Notes: a model not told the origin generated them from the sequence alone. A stretch of DNA of 64,000 nt from Mycobacterium kiyosense (GCA_021654635.1 AP025179.1:992001-1056000); one strand, 5' to 3'. Numbered from the stretch's first letter, positions 20,327 through 30,560 are shown. Made by a program: numbers and translations.

Positions 20327-21229
20327 TTAACCGGCAGCGGTGAAATTGCTTGTCAACTCTTCGATGACGCGATCCCAAAGTTGTCTGGGCAGATCATGAC
20401 CCATACCGTCGACCAACACCAATCGGGCCCCATTGATAGCACGCGCGACCGCGCGACCACCGGCAGGGCGCATCAGTTTGTCGGCGCGGCCGTGAATCAC
20501 CACCGTCGGCGCGGTGATGCGCCGGTCGTAGTGCAGTAGGCTGCCGGTGCCCAGGATGGCGCCGAACTGTTGGGTGATGCCCCACGGGTGGAAGTTGCGG
20601 TCGTAACTTTCGGCGGCGTCGGCGCGCATCTGTTCTTCCGGCGTCGGGTAGGCCGGGCTGCCGATGATCCGGCTGACCCGCACCGAGTTCTCGATGATGG
20701 TCTCGCGCGGCGAGCTCGGCGGCGGACCTTTGATGAGCGAGAACAGCGCACGCGGTGCCGGTGGCGGCAGGAATCGGTGGTTGTTGCTGGAGAAGATGAT
20801 CGACAGCGACTTGGTGTGGTGGGCGAACCGCGCCGCGAAGACCTGCGCGATCATGCCGCCCATCGACGCCCCGACGATGTGCGCGTGCTTGATGTCGAGG
20901 TGTCTGAGCAGGGCCGCGGCGTCGTCGGCCATGTCTTCCAGCGTGTACGCCGCCCGGCTGGGCAGACCCAGCCAGGACCGCGCCATCCGGGTCACCAGCG
21001 GTGGCGGGGAGTAACGCTGCGTCTTGGTCGACAGGCCGACGTCGCGGTTGTCGAACCGGATGACCCGCAGCCCCTGAGCGACCAGTCGCTCGCAGAACGC
21101 GGTCCGCCACAGCAGCAGCTGGGCACCTAGTCCCATGATCAGCAACACGGGGGGATCCTCGAGGTCACCCATGTCCTCGTAATAGAGCTTCACATCGCTT
21201 GACTCGGCGAAGCCGCTTCGAACTTCCAC
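20327..21229 (-). CDS. lipG: Alpha/beta-hydrolase, lipase/esterase LipG
   Basis: 300 aa. The alpha/beta-hydrolase fold shows the nucleophile elbow GASMGG near residue 100, the oxyanion segment LIMGLGAQLLLW, and the acid and histidine in VIHGRADKLMRP and DGMGHDLPRQLWD. It is described in M. tuberculosis as an esterase or phospholipase next to the mma cluster. A GTG start at 21229 (VEVRSGFAESSDVKLYYEDMG) agrees with the M. tuberculosis length of ~301; the upstream extension overlaps the ABC1 kinase gene. It begins 5 bases after that gene's stop. Confidence 0.9.
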   Translation of the reverse strand: MEVRSGFAESSDVKLYYEDMGDLEDPPVLLIMGLGAQLLLWRTAFCERLVAQGLRVIRFDNRDVGLSTKTQRYSPPPLVTRMARSWLGLPSRAAYTLEDMADDAAALLRHLDIKHAHIVGASMGGMIAQVFAARFAHHTKSLSIIFSSNNHRFLPPPAPRALFSLIKGPPPSSPRETIIENSVRVSRIIGSPAYPTPEEQMRADAAESYDRNFHPWGITQQFGAILGTGSLLHYDRRITAPTVVIHGRADKLMRPAGGRAVARAINGARLVLVDGMGHDLPRQLWDRVIEELTSNFTAAG

Positions 21230-21234
21230 CGCGC

Positions 21235-22581
21235 TCAGACCTCGACGTCGGATTGATGCTCGCGGCTGACCTCGACCATGAAGTTCGCGAAGTAGCCGGT
21301 GAGCTGCGGGTCGGACATCATCTGCCACTTGGGCGCCAGCAGCTTCATGTACCGCTCCACGTAGAGGAACTGCTTGCCGATCAGCACCAACTCGCGGGGC
21401 AGCTTGACGTCGTAGGCGTCGGCCAGCGCAGAAAGCTGGCGGCCGATGTCCGCGTAGGACATGTCGCCCAGCGACTGCATGGTCAGCGGGGTGGCGAACT
21501 TCTCCAGGTCCTTGGCGGCCTGCGCCTCGGGTTTCATGGTCCCGACCGCTCCCATCAGCACCACGATCTTGCCGGCCGCGGCGTGGTCCTTCTTCACCAG
21601 CAGCGCGTAGACCAGTTCACGCAACAGCCAGCGGGTACGCGGGTCGATCCGGCCCATGATGCCGAAGTCGAAAAACACGATCCGGCCCTCGTCGTCCACG
21701 TAGAGGTTGCCCGCATGCAGGTCGCCGTGGAACAACCCGTGCCGCAGCCCACCCTCGAACACGCTGAACAGCAGGGCTTTCACCAGCTCGGTGCCGTCGA
21801 ACCCGGCCTTGCGGATCTCGGCGACGTTGTCGATGCGGATGCCGTGTACCCGCTCCATCGTCAGCACCCGTTCGCTGGTGAAGTTCCAGTGCACCTGAGG
21901 CACCCGGATGTTCTTGCCCAGCGGTGACGAGTGCAGATGCGACACCCAGGCGTCCATCGACTGCGCTTCCAGGCGGAAGTCGAGTTCCTCGGCCAAGTTG
22001 TCGGAGAAGTCGGCGACCACGTCCTGCGCCGAGAGCCGGCGACCCAGCTTGGCCAGTTCGACGGCCTGGGCGAAGCGCTGCAGAATCTGCAGGTCCGCGG
22101 CCACCCGACGCCGAATGCCCGGCCGCTGGATCTTGACCACGACTTCCTCGCCGGTCTTGAGGGTCGCGTAATGCACCTGCGCAATCGACGCAGACGCGAA
22201 CGGCTTCTCCTCGAATGACGCGAACAGATTCGAGGGCTCGTCGCCGAGTTCCTCGACGAACAGCCGGTGTACCTCGTCGGTGTCAGCCGGCGGAACCCGG
22301 TCGAGCAGGGTGCGGAACTCACGGGACAGCGATTCGCCGAAAGCCCCCGGGCTGGACGCGATGATCTGTCCGAACTTCACATATGTCGGGCCCAGATCGG
22401 CGAAGGTCTGCGGGATTTCCTTGATGATCTTCTGCTGCCAGGGCCCCTTGCCCGGCAGTTTGGTGACCACGCGCGCGGCGGTGCGGGTGACCTGCCAACC
22501 GGTGACAGCGACCCGGGCCGCTTCGACCGGCAACGGCACCCGGTCGAGCTTGGCCACATCGCGGTGTTTGGTGGAGCTCAT
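21235..22581 (-). CDS. ABC1/UbiB/ADCK-family atypical protein kinase-like protein (Rv0647c)
   Basis: 448 aa. The UbiB/COQ8 family signature KxGQ is present as VKFGQIIAS near residue 67, as are the alanine-rich nucleotide loop (PFASASIAQVHYATL), the lysine in VVVKIQRPG, the catalytic HGDLHAGN and the metal-binding DFGIMGR. In most bacteria such proteins support quinone biosynthesis or lipid metabolism as ATPases and not as protein kinases. Mycobacteria make menaquinone, so the role is uncertain. The start MSSTKHRD at 22581 is chosen over a long, unrelated upstream extension. It is in an operon with the DinB-like gene and lipG. Confidence 0.9.
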   Translation of the reverse strand: MSSTKHRDVAKLDRVPLPVEAARVAVTGWQVTRTAARVVTKLPGKGPWQQKIIKEIPQTFADLGPTYVKFGQIIASSPGAFGESLSREFRTLLDRVPPADTDEVHRLFVEELGDEPSNLFASFEEKPFASASIAQVHYATLKTGEEVVVKIQRPGIRRRVAADLQILQRFAQAVELAKLGRRLSAQDVVADFSDNLAEELDFRLEAQSMDAWVSHLHSSPLGKNIRVPQVHWNFTSERVLTMERVHGIRIDNVAEIRKAGFDGTELVKALLFSVFEGGLRHGLFHGDLHAGNLYVDDEGRIVFFDFGIMGRIDPRTRWLLRELVYALLVKKDHAAAGKIVVLMGAVGTMKPEAQAAKDLEKFATPLTMQSLGDMSYADIGRQLSALADAYDVKLPRELVLIGKQFLYVERYMKLLAPKWQMMSDPQLTGYFANFMVEVSREHQSDVEV

Positions 22582-22607
22582 TGGAGCAGTGTGCCAAATC
22601 CGGGGAG

Positions 22608-23164
22608 TCAACTCCCAATCTGCGTGATGTCGCTCACCAGCGGGGCAGCTCGTTGGTGCAGGTAAAGGTCGCGCAGACAAGCGATCTCGGCGCCGTGGTG
22701 GATCGCCTCGCGGTTGACGTGCAGAACCAGCTCGCTCAGCGCGTACTCGGCGTAGGGGCCCTCGGCGGGGCCGCACGGCCGGTACAGGTCGGCACCGGTC
22801 AGCGACCGCACCCCGGCGATCCACCCCGCGTAGGCGTCGTCGAGCTGCCGCAGCGCAGTGCCGGCGTCGGTGGCGTAGGGCCAACTCTGGTAGTCGGCGG
22901 GCGGCCCGCCGAAGTGGTGGTGTGTCCGCATGGCGAACACGCCGACGATCAGATGGGCCGCGCGCCAGGCGATGGTGGTGAACGGTGCGGGGTCGGGTGC
23001 CGGGTACGCGAAGTCGATGGTCCCGTCGGGATGCACGGTCCAGCAGTCCGGTACCGGCTGCCAGAAGTATTCGTCGTCGGTCAGGCCGTCCAGGCGCGGC
23101 CGCAACTGTCCACACTCCAGTGCCAGTCGAGTTGCTCGACGAGTTGCGTCGTGAGGTCCGCCAT
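22608..23164 (-). CDS. DinB-superfamily protein with one frameshift
   Basis: About 185 aa after correction. Features of the DinB/YfiT-like four-helix fold are visible: the N-terminal MADLTTQLVEQLDWHW, then LTDDEYFWQPV, IAWRAAHLIVGVFAMR with a metal-type histidine, and LVLHVNREAIHHGAEI with the paired C-terminal histidines. In mycobacteria such proteins are often mycothiol-dependent transferases or isomerases. Near 23108 one base is missing: CAACTGTCCAC should read CAACTGGTCCAC, joining ...DWHWSVD to QLRPRLDGL. The frameshift is probably a sequencing error. The gene is divergent from the mannosidase and lies 26 bases ahead of the ABC1 kinase. Confidence 0.8.
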
Positions 23165-23246
23165 GTCTTCCAGGCTGCCACCGATCGCGGCGCGCCCGGT
23201 CGTCAAACGCCTTCAGCAGGCCTGCGCAGCGCCGTAAGGTGCTGAT

Positions 23247-26200
23247 ATGCAGCTGATTTCGGCGGGCTCGACCGAGCTGTTCGTGGGCCCGCCGAAGCGC
23301 CCGCTGCAATTGGCGCGGGTGACGGTCGGCGGCTGTACCGCACCCACCCAGCTGCGTATCGACGGCAACGGTCTACGCGGCGAAGTGGTGGTTGCGGCGG
23401 GCCAAGAGGTGGTCGAGGTTCCAGTCGTCGTCGAACGCGCGGTGATCGGCCAGCGCCGCGACGCCGCGGTGCGGGCCGGGGCGGCGCAGCTGTCCTTCGA
23501 GTTCGTGGTTGCCGAGCCCGGCTGGACGATGTTCATGGTCAGCCACTTCCACTACGACCCGGTCTGGTGGAACACCCAGGGCGCCTACACCAGCGCATGG
23601 ACCGAGGACCCGCCGGGACAGTGCCGCCAGACCAACGGCTTCGAGCTGGTCCACGCGCACCTGGAGATGGCGCGCCGGGAACCCGAGTACAAATTCGTGC
23701 TCGCCGAAGTCGACTACCTCAAGCCGTACTGGGACACCCACCCCGAGGACCGGGCGGACCTGCGCCGGTTCTTCGCCCAGGGCCGGGTCGAGGTGATGGG
23801 CGGCACCTACAACGAGCCCAACACCAACCTCACCAGCCCGGAAACAACCATCCGCAACCTGGTGCACGGCATCGGTTTCCAGCGCAACGTGCTGGGGGCC
23901 GAGCCGGCCACCGCCTGGCAGCTCGACGTGTTCGGCCACGACCCGCAGTTCCCGGGAATGGCGGCCGATGCCGGGCTGACCTCGAGTTCGTGGGCACGCG
24001 GACCGCATCACCAGTGGGGTCCGGCGCAGGGCGGCGACGTCGAGCGCATGCAGTTTTCCAGCGAGTTCGAATGGATCTCGCCGTCGGGACGCGGCCTGCT
24101 CACCCACTACATGCCGGCGCACTATTCGGCGGGCTGGTGGATGGACTCCTCGACCACGCTGGCGGCGGCCGAGGAGGCGACCTACGCGCTGTTCGAACAG
24201 CTCAAGAGGGTTGCACTGACGCGCAATGTGCTGCTGCCGGTCGGCACCGACTACACCCCGCCGAACAAGTGGGTCACCGAGATCCACCGCGACTGGGCCG
24301 CCCGCTACACCTGGCCGCGGTTCGTGTGCGGGCTGCCGCGGGAGTTCTTCGCGGCAGTGCGGGCGGAGCTGGCCGACCCGAAACGGGTTGCCTCGCCGCA
24401 GACCCGCGACATGAACCCGATCTACACCGGTAAGGACGTGTCGTACATCGACACCAAGCAGGCCAACCGGGCCGCCGAGAACGCGGTACTGGACGCCGAG
24501 CGTTTCGCCGTGTTCGCCGGGGTGTTGACGGGAGCCGAGTATCCGCAGGCGGCGTTCGCCAAGGCGTGGGTGCAGTTGGCCTACGGCGCACACCACGACG
24601 CCATCACCGGCTCGGAATCCGACCAGGTGTATCTCGATCTGCTGACCGGCTGGCGCGACGCGTGGGAGCTGGGCCGCGCCGCGCGGGACGCTTCCCTGCA
24701 GGTGCTGTCGTCGTTGGCGGCCGGCGCGTCCGACTCGGTGGTGGTCTGGAATCCGGTGACGCAGCCGCGCAGCGACATCGTCACCGCCCGGCTGGATGCG
24801 CCGCTGCCGGCCGGGGTGCGGGTGCTGGACTCCGACGGTGTCGAGCATCCCGCCCAGGTGGACGACGGCGGCCACTCGGTGAGCTGGCTGGCCCGCGACG
24901 TGCCGTCGCTGGGCTGGCGGACCTACCGGTTGATTCCGCGTGGTGCGGCCGCCGGCTGGCGGCCCGTGGCCGGGGTGCGGATCGCCAACGAGCACTACCG
25001 GCTCACTGTCGACCCGGCGCGCGGTGGGGCGGTGGATTCCCTGGTACGGGCCGGTCGCGAGTTGATCGCCGACGGCCGGGTGGGTAACGAGCTCGCCGTC
25101 TACGAGGAGTATTCGTCGCATCCGAGCCAGGGGGAAGGGCCGTGGCACCTGCTGACCAAGGGGCCGGTGGTCGGTTCGTCGGAGTCGTCCGCCGCCGTGC
25201 AGGCCTACCACGGTCCGCTCGGCCAGCGGCTGGTGGTGCAGGGCCGCATCGGCGAGCTGCTGCGGTACACCCAGACGCTGACGCTGTGGCACCACATCGA
25301 CCGGCTGGACTGCCGCACCACCATCCACGAGTTCACCGGCGCCGACCGGTTGCTGCGGCTGCGCTGGCCGTGCCCGGTGCCCGGCGCCACCCCGGTCAGC
25401 GAGGTCGGGGACGCCGTCGTCGGGCGCGGATTCGCGCTGCTGCACGACGGGGATCGCGCGGTGGACACCGCCGAATACCTGTGGACGCTGGACAACCCGG
25501 CTTACGGCTGGTTTGGGTTGTCCTCGGCGATGCGGGTCCGCGTCGGGGAGGCGACGCGGGCGGTGTCGGTGGCCGAGGTGATCGCGCCGTCGGAGCACGA
25601 ATCCGGGCCCTTGGCCCGCGACCTGATGGTGGCGCTGGTCCGCACCGGCGTGACGGCCACCTGCAGCGCTGCCGATCGGCCCCGGTACGGACATCTCGAC
25701 GTCGACTCCAACCTGCCCGATGCGCGGATCGCGCTGGGCGGTCCCGGCCGCAACGCCTTCACCGCCGCGGTGCTGGCCGAGGCGGACCCGGTTTACGCCG
25801 CCGAACTGCGCCGGCAGCTGGCAGCCGACGGCGCGGCCCGGGTGTGGGTGCCCGCGGCCACCCGGCTGGCGGACGTCTGGGTACCCGACGCCGACCTGCG
25901 CGCACCGCGCGCACTGCCGGTGCTGATCGTCGACGGCCGCGACGACAGGAAACTGGCTGCCGCCATCGCCGCGCTGGTCGGTGACCTCGCCGACGCGCAG
26001 ATCGTCGTCGACCAGCAGGCGCCGTCGGGGCCGGAACCGTTCGACGACCGCACCGTCGCGTTGCTCAACCGTGGCGTGCCGAGCTTCGCTGTCGAGGGAC
26101 CGGGCACCGACGGCACCCTGCACACGGCGCTGATGCGGTCCTGCACGGGCTGGCCGTCGGGAACCTGGATAGACGAGCCGCGCCGCACCGCGCCGGACGG

Positions 26201-27445
26201 TTCCAACTTCCAGCTGCAGCACTGGACCCACGATTTCGACTACGCGCTGGTCTGCGACAGCGGCGACTGGCGCCGCGCCGGGCTGCCGGCACGCAGCGCG
26301 CAGTTCGCCAACCCGCTGCTGGCGGTAACCCCGCGGGAGCGGCGGGCAGTGCTCCCGCCGGTCGGTTCGTTGCTGCGGGTCGAGCCCGCCGGGGCGGTGC
26401 ACCTCGCTGCGCTCAAGGCGGCCGGCAATCCGCTGACGGCCGGCCGCACCGACCCCGTCGCACCCCACGAGGTGGCGTTGCGGTTGGTGGAGTCGGTCGG
26501 GTCCGGAACCCGGGTGGTGATCGGCTCGGACCTCGGCGCACTGCGTGCGCTGCGCCAGGCGGACCTGTTGGAGCAACCGCTGCGTCGCAAGCGAATGATC
26601 GAGCTGCACGGCTACGAGATCGCGACCGTGCTGGCGCGGCTCGACGTCCCCGCCGTGCGTGCCGCGCCGACGCAATTGGCCCCGCACGCGGAGTCGGCCC
26701 AGCCGCTCTACGCGCGATATTGGCTGCACAACCGCGGTCCCGCACCGCTGGGTGGGTTGCCGGCCGTGGCCTACCTGCATCCCCGGCAACTCAGTGCCGG
26801 CGCCGGTGACCGCCTGCGGCTGCGGCTGACCGCGGCCAGCGACTGCACCGATGCCACGCTGGGCGGCACGGTCGAACTGCTGGGGCCGGACGGCTGGCTG
26901 GTCAGCCCCACTGAGCTGCCGTTCACGCTGGGCGCCGGGGAGCATCTGGAGAACGAGGTTGTGGTGACTGTCCCGGCGGATGCCGCGACCGGGCTGCACC
27001 CGATCCGGGCTCAGCTGCGCGTCACCGACGCCGACACTCCGGCGGCGTGGCGGCAGGTGGTGGAGGACGTCGCCGTGGTGGCCGTCGGGACCGAGGACAC
27101 CGAGCTGATCTACCTGATCGACGGTCCGGCCGAGGTCGAGCTGGCCGCCGGCCAGCGGTCGCGCCTGGCCGTGACGATCGGCAGCCGTGCCGGGGCCGAC
27201 CTGGCCCTGGAAGCGCACCTCATCAGTCCGTGGGGGACCTGGGATTGGATCGGTCCGGCCGTCATCGGCGCGACGCTTCCGCCGGCGGCACCGCCGAACT
27301 CGCCTTCGAGGTGTCGCCGCCGACGTGGGTGGCGCCGGGGAGCTGGTGGGCGCTGGTCCGGGTCGGCTGCGCGGGCCACCTGGTGTATTCGCCGGCCGCG
27401 CAGGTGACGGTGACATCGGGCGGACCTGCAGGAGGAGACGCGTGA
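23247..27445 (+). CDS. GH38-family alpha-mannosidase (Rv0648-like) with a 3'-terminal frameshift
   Basis: About 1399 aa after correction. An N-terminal beta domain of ~90 residues precedes the GH38 catalytic domain. HFHYDPVWWN near residue 100 holds metal-binding His and Asp, and WQLDVFGHDPQFPG near residue 227 holds the nucleophilic Asp. AYGAHHDAITGSESDQVYLDLLTGW around residue 450 ends the catalytic part, and the rest is beta-sandwich with NEW3-type modules. No signal peptide is seen, so it is probably cytoplasmic and recycles mannosides. Near 27278, CTTCCGCC lacks one C (CCC expected), which shifts the frame; the corrected end is TAELAFEVSPPTWVAPGSWW ... ending at 27445. The stop overlaps the next GTG. 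Confidence 0.88.
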
Positions 27446-28059
27446 GCGAGCATCCCGTTGCGACCGTGGGAGGGGCGGGGGTCGCCGTCGCCGAAGTCGA
27501 CGAGCGCGAGGCGCGGCTGCGGGCCGGACCTCAGGCCGCCGCTTTGCCGCGGTCCGGTACCAGCGAGGGCCGCCAGCTGCGCCGCTGGCTGACTCAGCTG
27601 ATCGTGACCGAGCGGGTGGTCGACGTGGAGGTGTCCGCGCGCGGCCTGGACGTGGCTGACGCCCCGGCCGAATCCGAGGTGTTGCCCGATGTCACCGCGC
27701 GGTTGGAGATCGGCAGCATCGCGGCGGCCACCCTGGCCCGGCCGGCTGCGCGGGCCTTGTTCGCCGACGTCACGGCCGGCGTCACGGTTAGCGAGGCCGA
27801 GGTCGCCGACTACCACGCCCGCAATCCGCTGCGCTTTGCGGCCGAGCGTGCCGGCGACCACGGCTGGCGGGGTCCGGCACTCGCCGGGCCGCCGCTGGAG
27901 CAGGTCCGGGCCGCGGTCACCGAGCATCTGCTGGGGGCCGCTCGCCGGCGCACGTTCCGGGTGTGGCTGGACGCGCGGCGGGAGGCTCTGGTGCACCTTG
28001 CGCCCGGCTATGAGCATCCCGGTGACCCCCGTCAGCCCGACAACACCCACCGGCACTGA
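27442..28059 (+). CDS. Unknown protein, parvulin-like C-terminal region, at the fabD2 (Rv0649) position
   Basis: 205 aa. By position it is the counterpart of M. tuberculosis Rv0649, named FabD2 (malonyl-CoA:ACP transacylase). I see no GHSxG transacylase motif, so that name looks unsupported here. The C-terminal half (EVADYHARNPLRF, GDHGWRGPALAGPPLEQVRAAVTEHLLGAARRRTFRVWLDARREALV) resembles the parvulin/SurA-type layout of F-HGW-P-V-I-L-R-WL. This is only a fold-level hint. The GTG at 27442 has GGAGGAG just upstream and overlaps the mannosidase stop (GTGA). It ends 1 base before the ROK kinase start, so the three are co-expressed. Confidence 0.75.
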   Translation: MSEHPVATVGGAGVAVAEVDEREARLRAGPQAAALPRSGTSEGRQLRRWLTQLIVTERVVDVEVSARGLDVADAPAESEVLPDVTARLEIGSIAAATLARPAARALFADVTAGVTVSEAEVADYHARNPLRFAAERAGDHGWRGPALAGPPLEQVRAAVTEHLLGAARRRTFRVWLDARREALVHLAPGYEHPGDPRQPDNTHRH

Positions 28060-28060
28060 C

Positions 28061-28981
28061 ATGCTGACCCTCTGCCTCGACATCGGCGGCACCAAGATCG
28101 CGGCCGCACTCGCCGACCCCGCCCGTGCCCGTCCCGCCGATCTGCTGGTGTACAACGCCAAGCGCCCGACTCCGCAAGGTGTGAACGCCGACCAGGTTTG
28201 GCAGGCGGTCGCCGCGTTGATCGACGAAGCGGTGCAGGCCGCCGGGGGTGCGGTCGCCGCGGTGGGCATCGCGTCGGCCGGGCCCGTCGACCTGGGGGAG
28301 GGCACCGTGAGCCCGGTCAATATCGCGGCTTGGCGCGGATTCCCGCTGCGGGACCGAGTGGCGGCGCTGTTACCCGGTGTGCCGGTGCGGCTCGGCGGCG
28401 ACGGGGTGTGCATGGCGGTTGGTGAGCACTGGCTCGGTGGCGGACGGGGTGCCGGGTTCATGTTGGGCATGGTGGTCTCGACCGGGGTCGGTGGCGGATT
28501 GGTGCTCGACGGCGTTCCCTACGACGGCCGCACCGGAAACGCCGGCCACGTCGGCCATGTCGTCGTCGATCCGGACGGCCGGGCCTGCGCGTGCGGCGGG
28601 CGGGGCTGCGTGGAGACCGTGGCATCCGGTCCGTCGATGGTGCGCTGGGCGCGGGAGAACGGCTGGGCCGCGCCCGCCGGGGCCGGCGCCAAGGAGTTGG
28701 CCGACGCGGCGGCGAGTGGGGATCCGTTGGCGCAGAAGGTGTTTCGGCGGGGCACGCGAGCGTTGGCGGCGATGATCGCCTCGGTGGGTGCGGTCTGCGA
28801 CCTTGACCTGGTGGTGATCGGCGGGGGAGTGGCGAAGTCCGGTGACGTGCTGTTCGACCCGCTGCGGGCGGCACTGTCCGAATATGCAGGCCTTACCTTT
28901 CTGTCCGGACTGCGGGTGGTGCCCGCCGAACTGGGCGGTGCGGCCGGGCTGATCGGGGCAGCCCGGCTGGCCGGGCTGTAG
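28061..28981 (+). CDS. ROK-family sugar kinase (Rv0650-like)
   Basis: 306 aa. It is likely to phosphorylate glucose, mannose or an N-acetylhexosamine. The ATP-binding phosphate motif DIGGTK is at residues 6-11, the sugar-binding and catalytic region is GVASAGPVD to [15 protein letters not shown], and the ROK zinc site [22 protein letters not shown] shows the C-x-C-x4-C pattern. There is no N-terminal helix-turn-helix, so it is an enzyme and not a ROK repressor. It follows the GH38 mannosidase, which suggests a mannose-salvage role by inference. Confidence 0.88.
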   Translation: MLTLCLDIGGTKIAAALADPARARPADLLVYNAKRPTPQGVNADQVWQAVAALIDEAVQAAGGAVAAVGIASAGPVDLGEGTVSPVNIAAWRGFPLRDRVAALLPGVPVRLGGDGVCMAVGEHWLGGGRGAGFMLGMVVSTGVGGGLVLDGVPYDGRTGNAGHVGHVVVDPDGRACACGGRGCVETVASGPSMVRWARENGWAAPAGAGAKELADAAASGDPLAQKVFRRGTRALAAMIASVGAVCDLDLVVIGGGVAKSGDVLFDPLRAALSEYAGLTFLSGLRVVPAELGGAAGLIGAARLAGL

Positions 28982-28995
28982 GCAGCCGCGGAGCG

Positions 28996-29316
28996 CTACT
29001 GCGGCGTTCCGGCCTGCCCGTCGAGTCCGAGCAGCAGGCCCCCGTCGCCGCCGGCGCCCGCAGTGCCCTGGGTGCTGGCGGCGTTTCCGCCGAGGCCCGG
29101 ATTACCTCCGTTACCGCCGCTGCCGATCAGCCCGGCCGTACCGCCGTCACCTCCGTCGCCGCCGGTGGTGATGGGGCCGGTGCCCGCGCCGCCGGCCCCG
29201 CCGGCGCCGCCGAAGCCGGACAGCAACCCGGCGTCGCCGCCGCGGCCGCCGTGGCCCCCGTGGTACCCGTTCCCGCCGTTTTGGCTGATCGACGCCCGCC
29301 GCGCTATGGTGGTCAC
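28996..29316 (-). pseudogene. PE_PGRS-type glycine-rich remnant without a PE domain
   Basis: On the minus strand about 105 codons encode glycine- and asparagine-rich repeats ([30 protein letters not shown]) ending [13 protein letters not shown] and a stop at 28996. This is the composition of the PGRS part of PE_PGRS proteins, a family confined to slow-growing mycobacteria. I find no PE domain upstream in any frame: the region before it is the rplJ leader. It is best called a decayed 3' fragment, although a short expressed Gly-rich protein cannot be excluded. Confidence 0.65.
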
Positions 29317-29334
29317 CGATCCACCGAAGACCGT

Positions 29335-29470
29335 CGGTCACCGAGCAATCGGTTGAAAGTCCGGGAGAATCCCGGCGGCCCACGCAGGAGGACGAGGTGT
29401 TATCCGTCGGCGCATGCGTCGGCGCATCCCCAACGCCCCGGCCGCATCCTGCGCCGGGGCGTTCGTCGTT
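29335..29470 (+). promoter_or_regulatory. L10 leader (ribosomal-protein autoregulatory RNA) with attenuator-like hairpin
   Basis: The region upstream of rplJ contains a set of stem-loops expected of the L10(L12)-binding leader. The clearest element is a perfect 10-bp inverted repeat, AACGCCCCGG (29432-29441) with CCGGGGCGTT (29454-29463), followed by a modest T-rich stretch. A purine-rich AGGAGGACGAGG lies at 29386-29397. Bacterial rplJ-rplL operons are commonly controlled by L10 binding to such a leader. The assignment here rests on position and hairpins only. Confidence 0.6.
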
Positions 29471-29535
29471 CTCAGGTGATCCGGCAGACCAACAGACTTT
29501 CCAGCACATCGGTACTTCGACCACAGGAGGCAGGC

Positions 29536-30119
29536 ATGGCCAAGGCTGACAAGGCCACCGCCGTTGCAGACATCGCCGAGCACTTCAAGGCCTCGAGCGC
29601 GACCGTCATCACCGAATACCGCGGCCTGACCGTCGCCAACCTGGCCGAGCTGCGTCGGTCGCTGAGCGGCTCGGCCACCTACGCGGTGGCCAAGAACACC
29701 CTGATCAAGCGGGCTGCCTCGGAGGCCGGGATCGAAGGCCTCGACGAGCTGTTCGCCGGGCCGACGGCGATCGCGTTCGTCACCGGTGAGCCCGTCGACG
29801 TCGCCAAGGCGCTGAAGACCTTCGCCAAGGAGCACAAGGCGCTGATCATCAAGGGCGGCTACATGGATGGTCACGCCCTGAGCGTGGCCGAGGTCGAGCG
29901 CATCGCCGACCTGGAATCCCGCGAGGTGCTGCTGGCCAAGCTGGCCGGCGCCATGAAGGGCAACCTCGCCAAGGCCGCGGGGCTGTTCAATGCGCCCGCG
30001 TCGCAGATGGCCCGACTGCTGGCCGCTCTGCAGGAAAAAGAAGGACTCCGAAGGCTCCCGCGGCGGCCGCCGCGCCGGCCGCAGAGGCACCAGCCGAGGC
30101 AGCTGCCGAAGCCGAGTAA
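29536..30119 (+). CDS. rplJ: 50S ribosomal protein L10, with a 3'-terminal frameshift
   Basis: About 194 aa after correction. The conserved L10 core is intact ([51 protein letters not shown]). L10 anchors the L12 stalk. At the A-run 30035-30039 one base is missing; restoring it replaces a run-through tail with [24 protein letters not shown] and a TAA at 30117-30119, an Ala/Glu-rich tail consistent with mycobacterial L10 proteins. Without the correction the frame runs into rplL. The ribosome site is ACAGGAGG. It shares an operon with rplL. Confidence 0.93.
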
Positions 30120-30167
30120 CACCCGCAAACCCCGACAAACCCGGAAATATCAGGAAGGACCCACACC

Positions 30168-30560
30168 ATGGCCAAGCTGTCCAGCGACGACCTGCTCGAC
30201 GCATTCAAGGAAATGACCCTGTTGGAGCTCTCGGACTTCGTGAAGAAGTTCGAGGAGACCTTTGAGGTCACCGCGGCCGCCCCGGTCGCCGTTGCCGCTG
30301 CCGGTGGTGGCGGCGGCGCCGCTCCCGCTGAGGCCGCCGAGGAGCAGAGCGAGTTCGACGTGATCCTCGAGGCCGCCGGCGACAAGAAGATCGGCGTCAT
30401 CAAGGTGGTCCGCGAGATCGTCTCGGGCCTGGGCCTCAAGGAGGCCAAGGACCTGGTCGACGGCGCCCCCAAGCCGCTGCTCGAGAAGGTCGCCAAGGAG
30501 GCCGCCGACGAGGCCAAGGCCAAGCTCGAGGCCGCCGGCGCCACCGTCACCGTCAAGTAG
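30168..30560 (+). CDS. rplL: 50S ribosomal protein L7/L12
   Basis: 130 aa. The N-terminal dimerisation domain ([28 protein letters not shown]) is followed by an Ala/Gly hinge ([18 protein letters not shown]) and the factor-binding C-terminal domain ([31 protein letters not shown]). Multiple copies recruit translation GTPases. AGGAAGGA lies 9 bases upstream. It is followed by a strong intrinsic terminator. Confidence 0.98.
   Translation: MAKLSSDDLLDAFKEMTLLELSDFVKKFEETFEVTAAAPVAVAAAGGGGGAAPAEAAEEQSEFDVILEAAGDKKIGVIKVVREIVSGLGLKEAKDLVDGAPKPLLEKVAKEAADEAKAKLEAAGATVTVK

Noticed and set aside
22582..23181. Fusion of the ABC1 kinase with a long N-terminal domain
   Set aside because: The extended frame is Arg/Pro-rich and overlaps the DinB-like gene in another frame; the kinase family begins at MSSTKHRD.
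23373..27416. A 1,347-codon open frame on the minus strand opposite the mannosidase
   Set aside because: It is a shadow created by very high third-position GC; composition is Arg/Gly/Pro-rich with no domain, and the plus-strand gene has clear GH38 motifs.
30120..30216. Read-through tail of rplJ into rplL
   Set aside because: Produced by the single-base loss at 30035-30039; the corrected frame stops at 30119 with a typical Ala/Glu-rich L10 tail.
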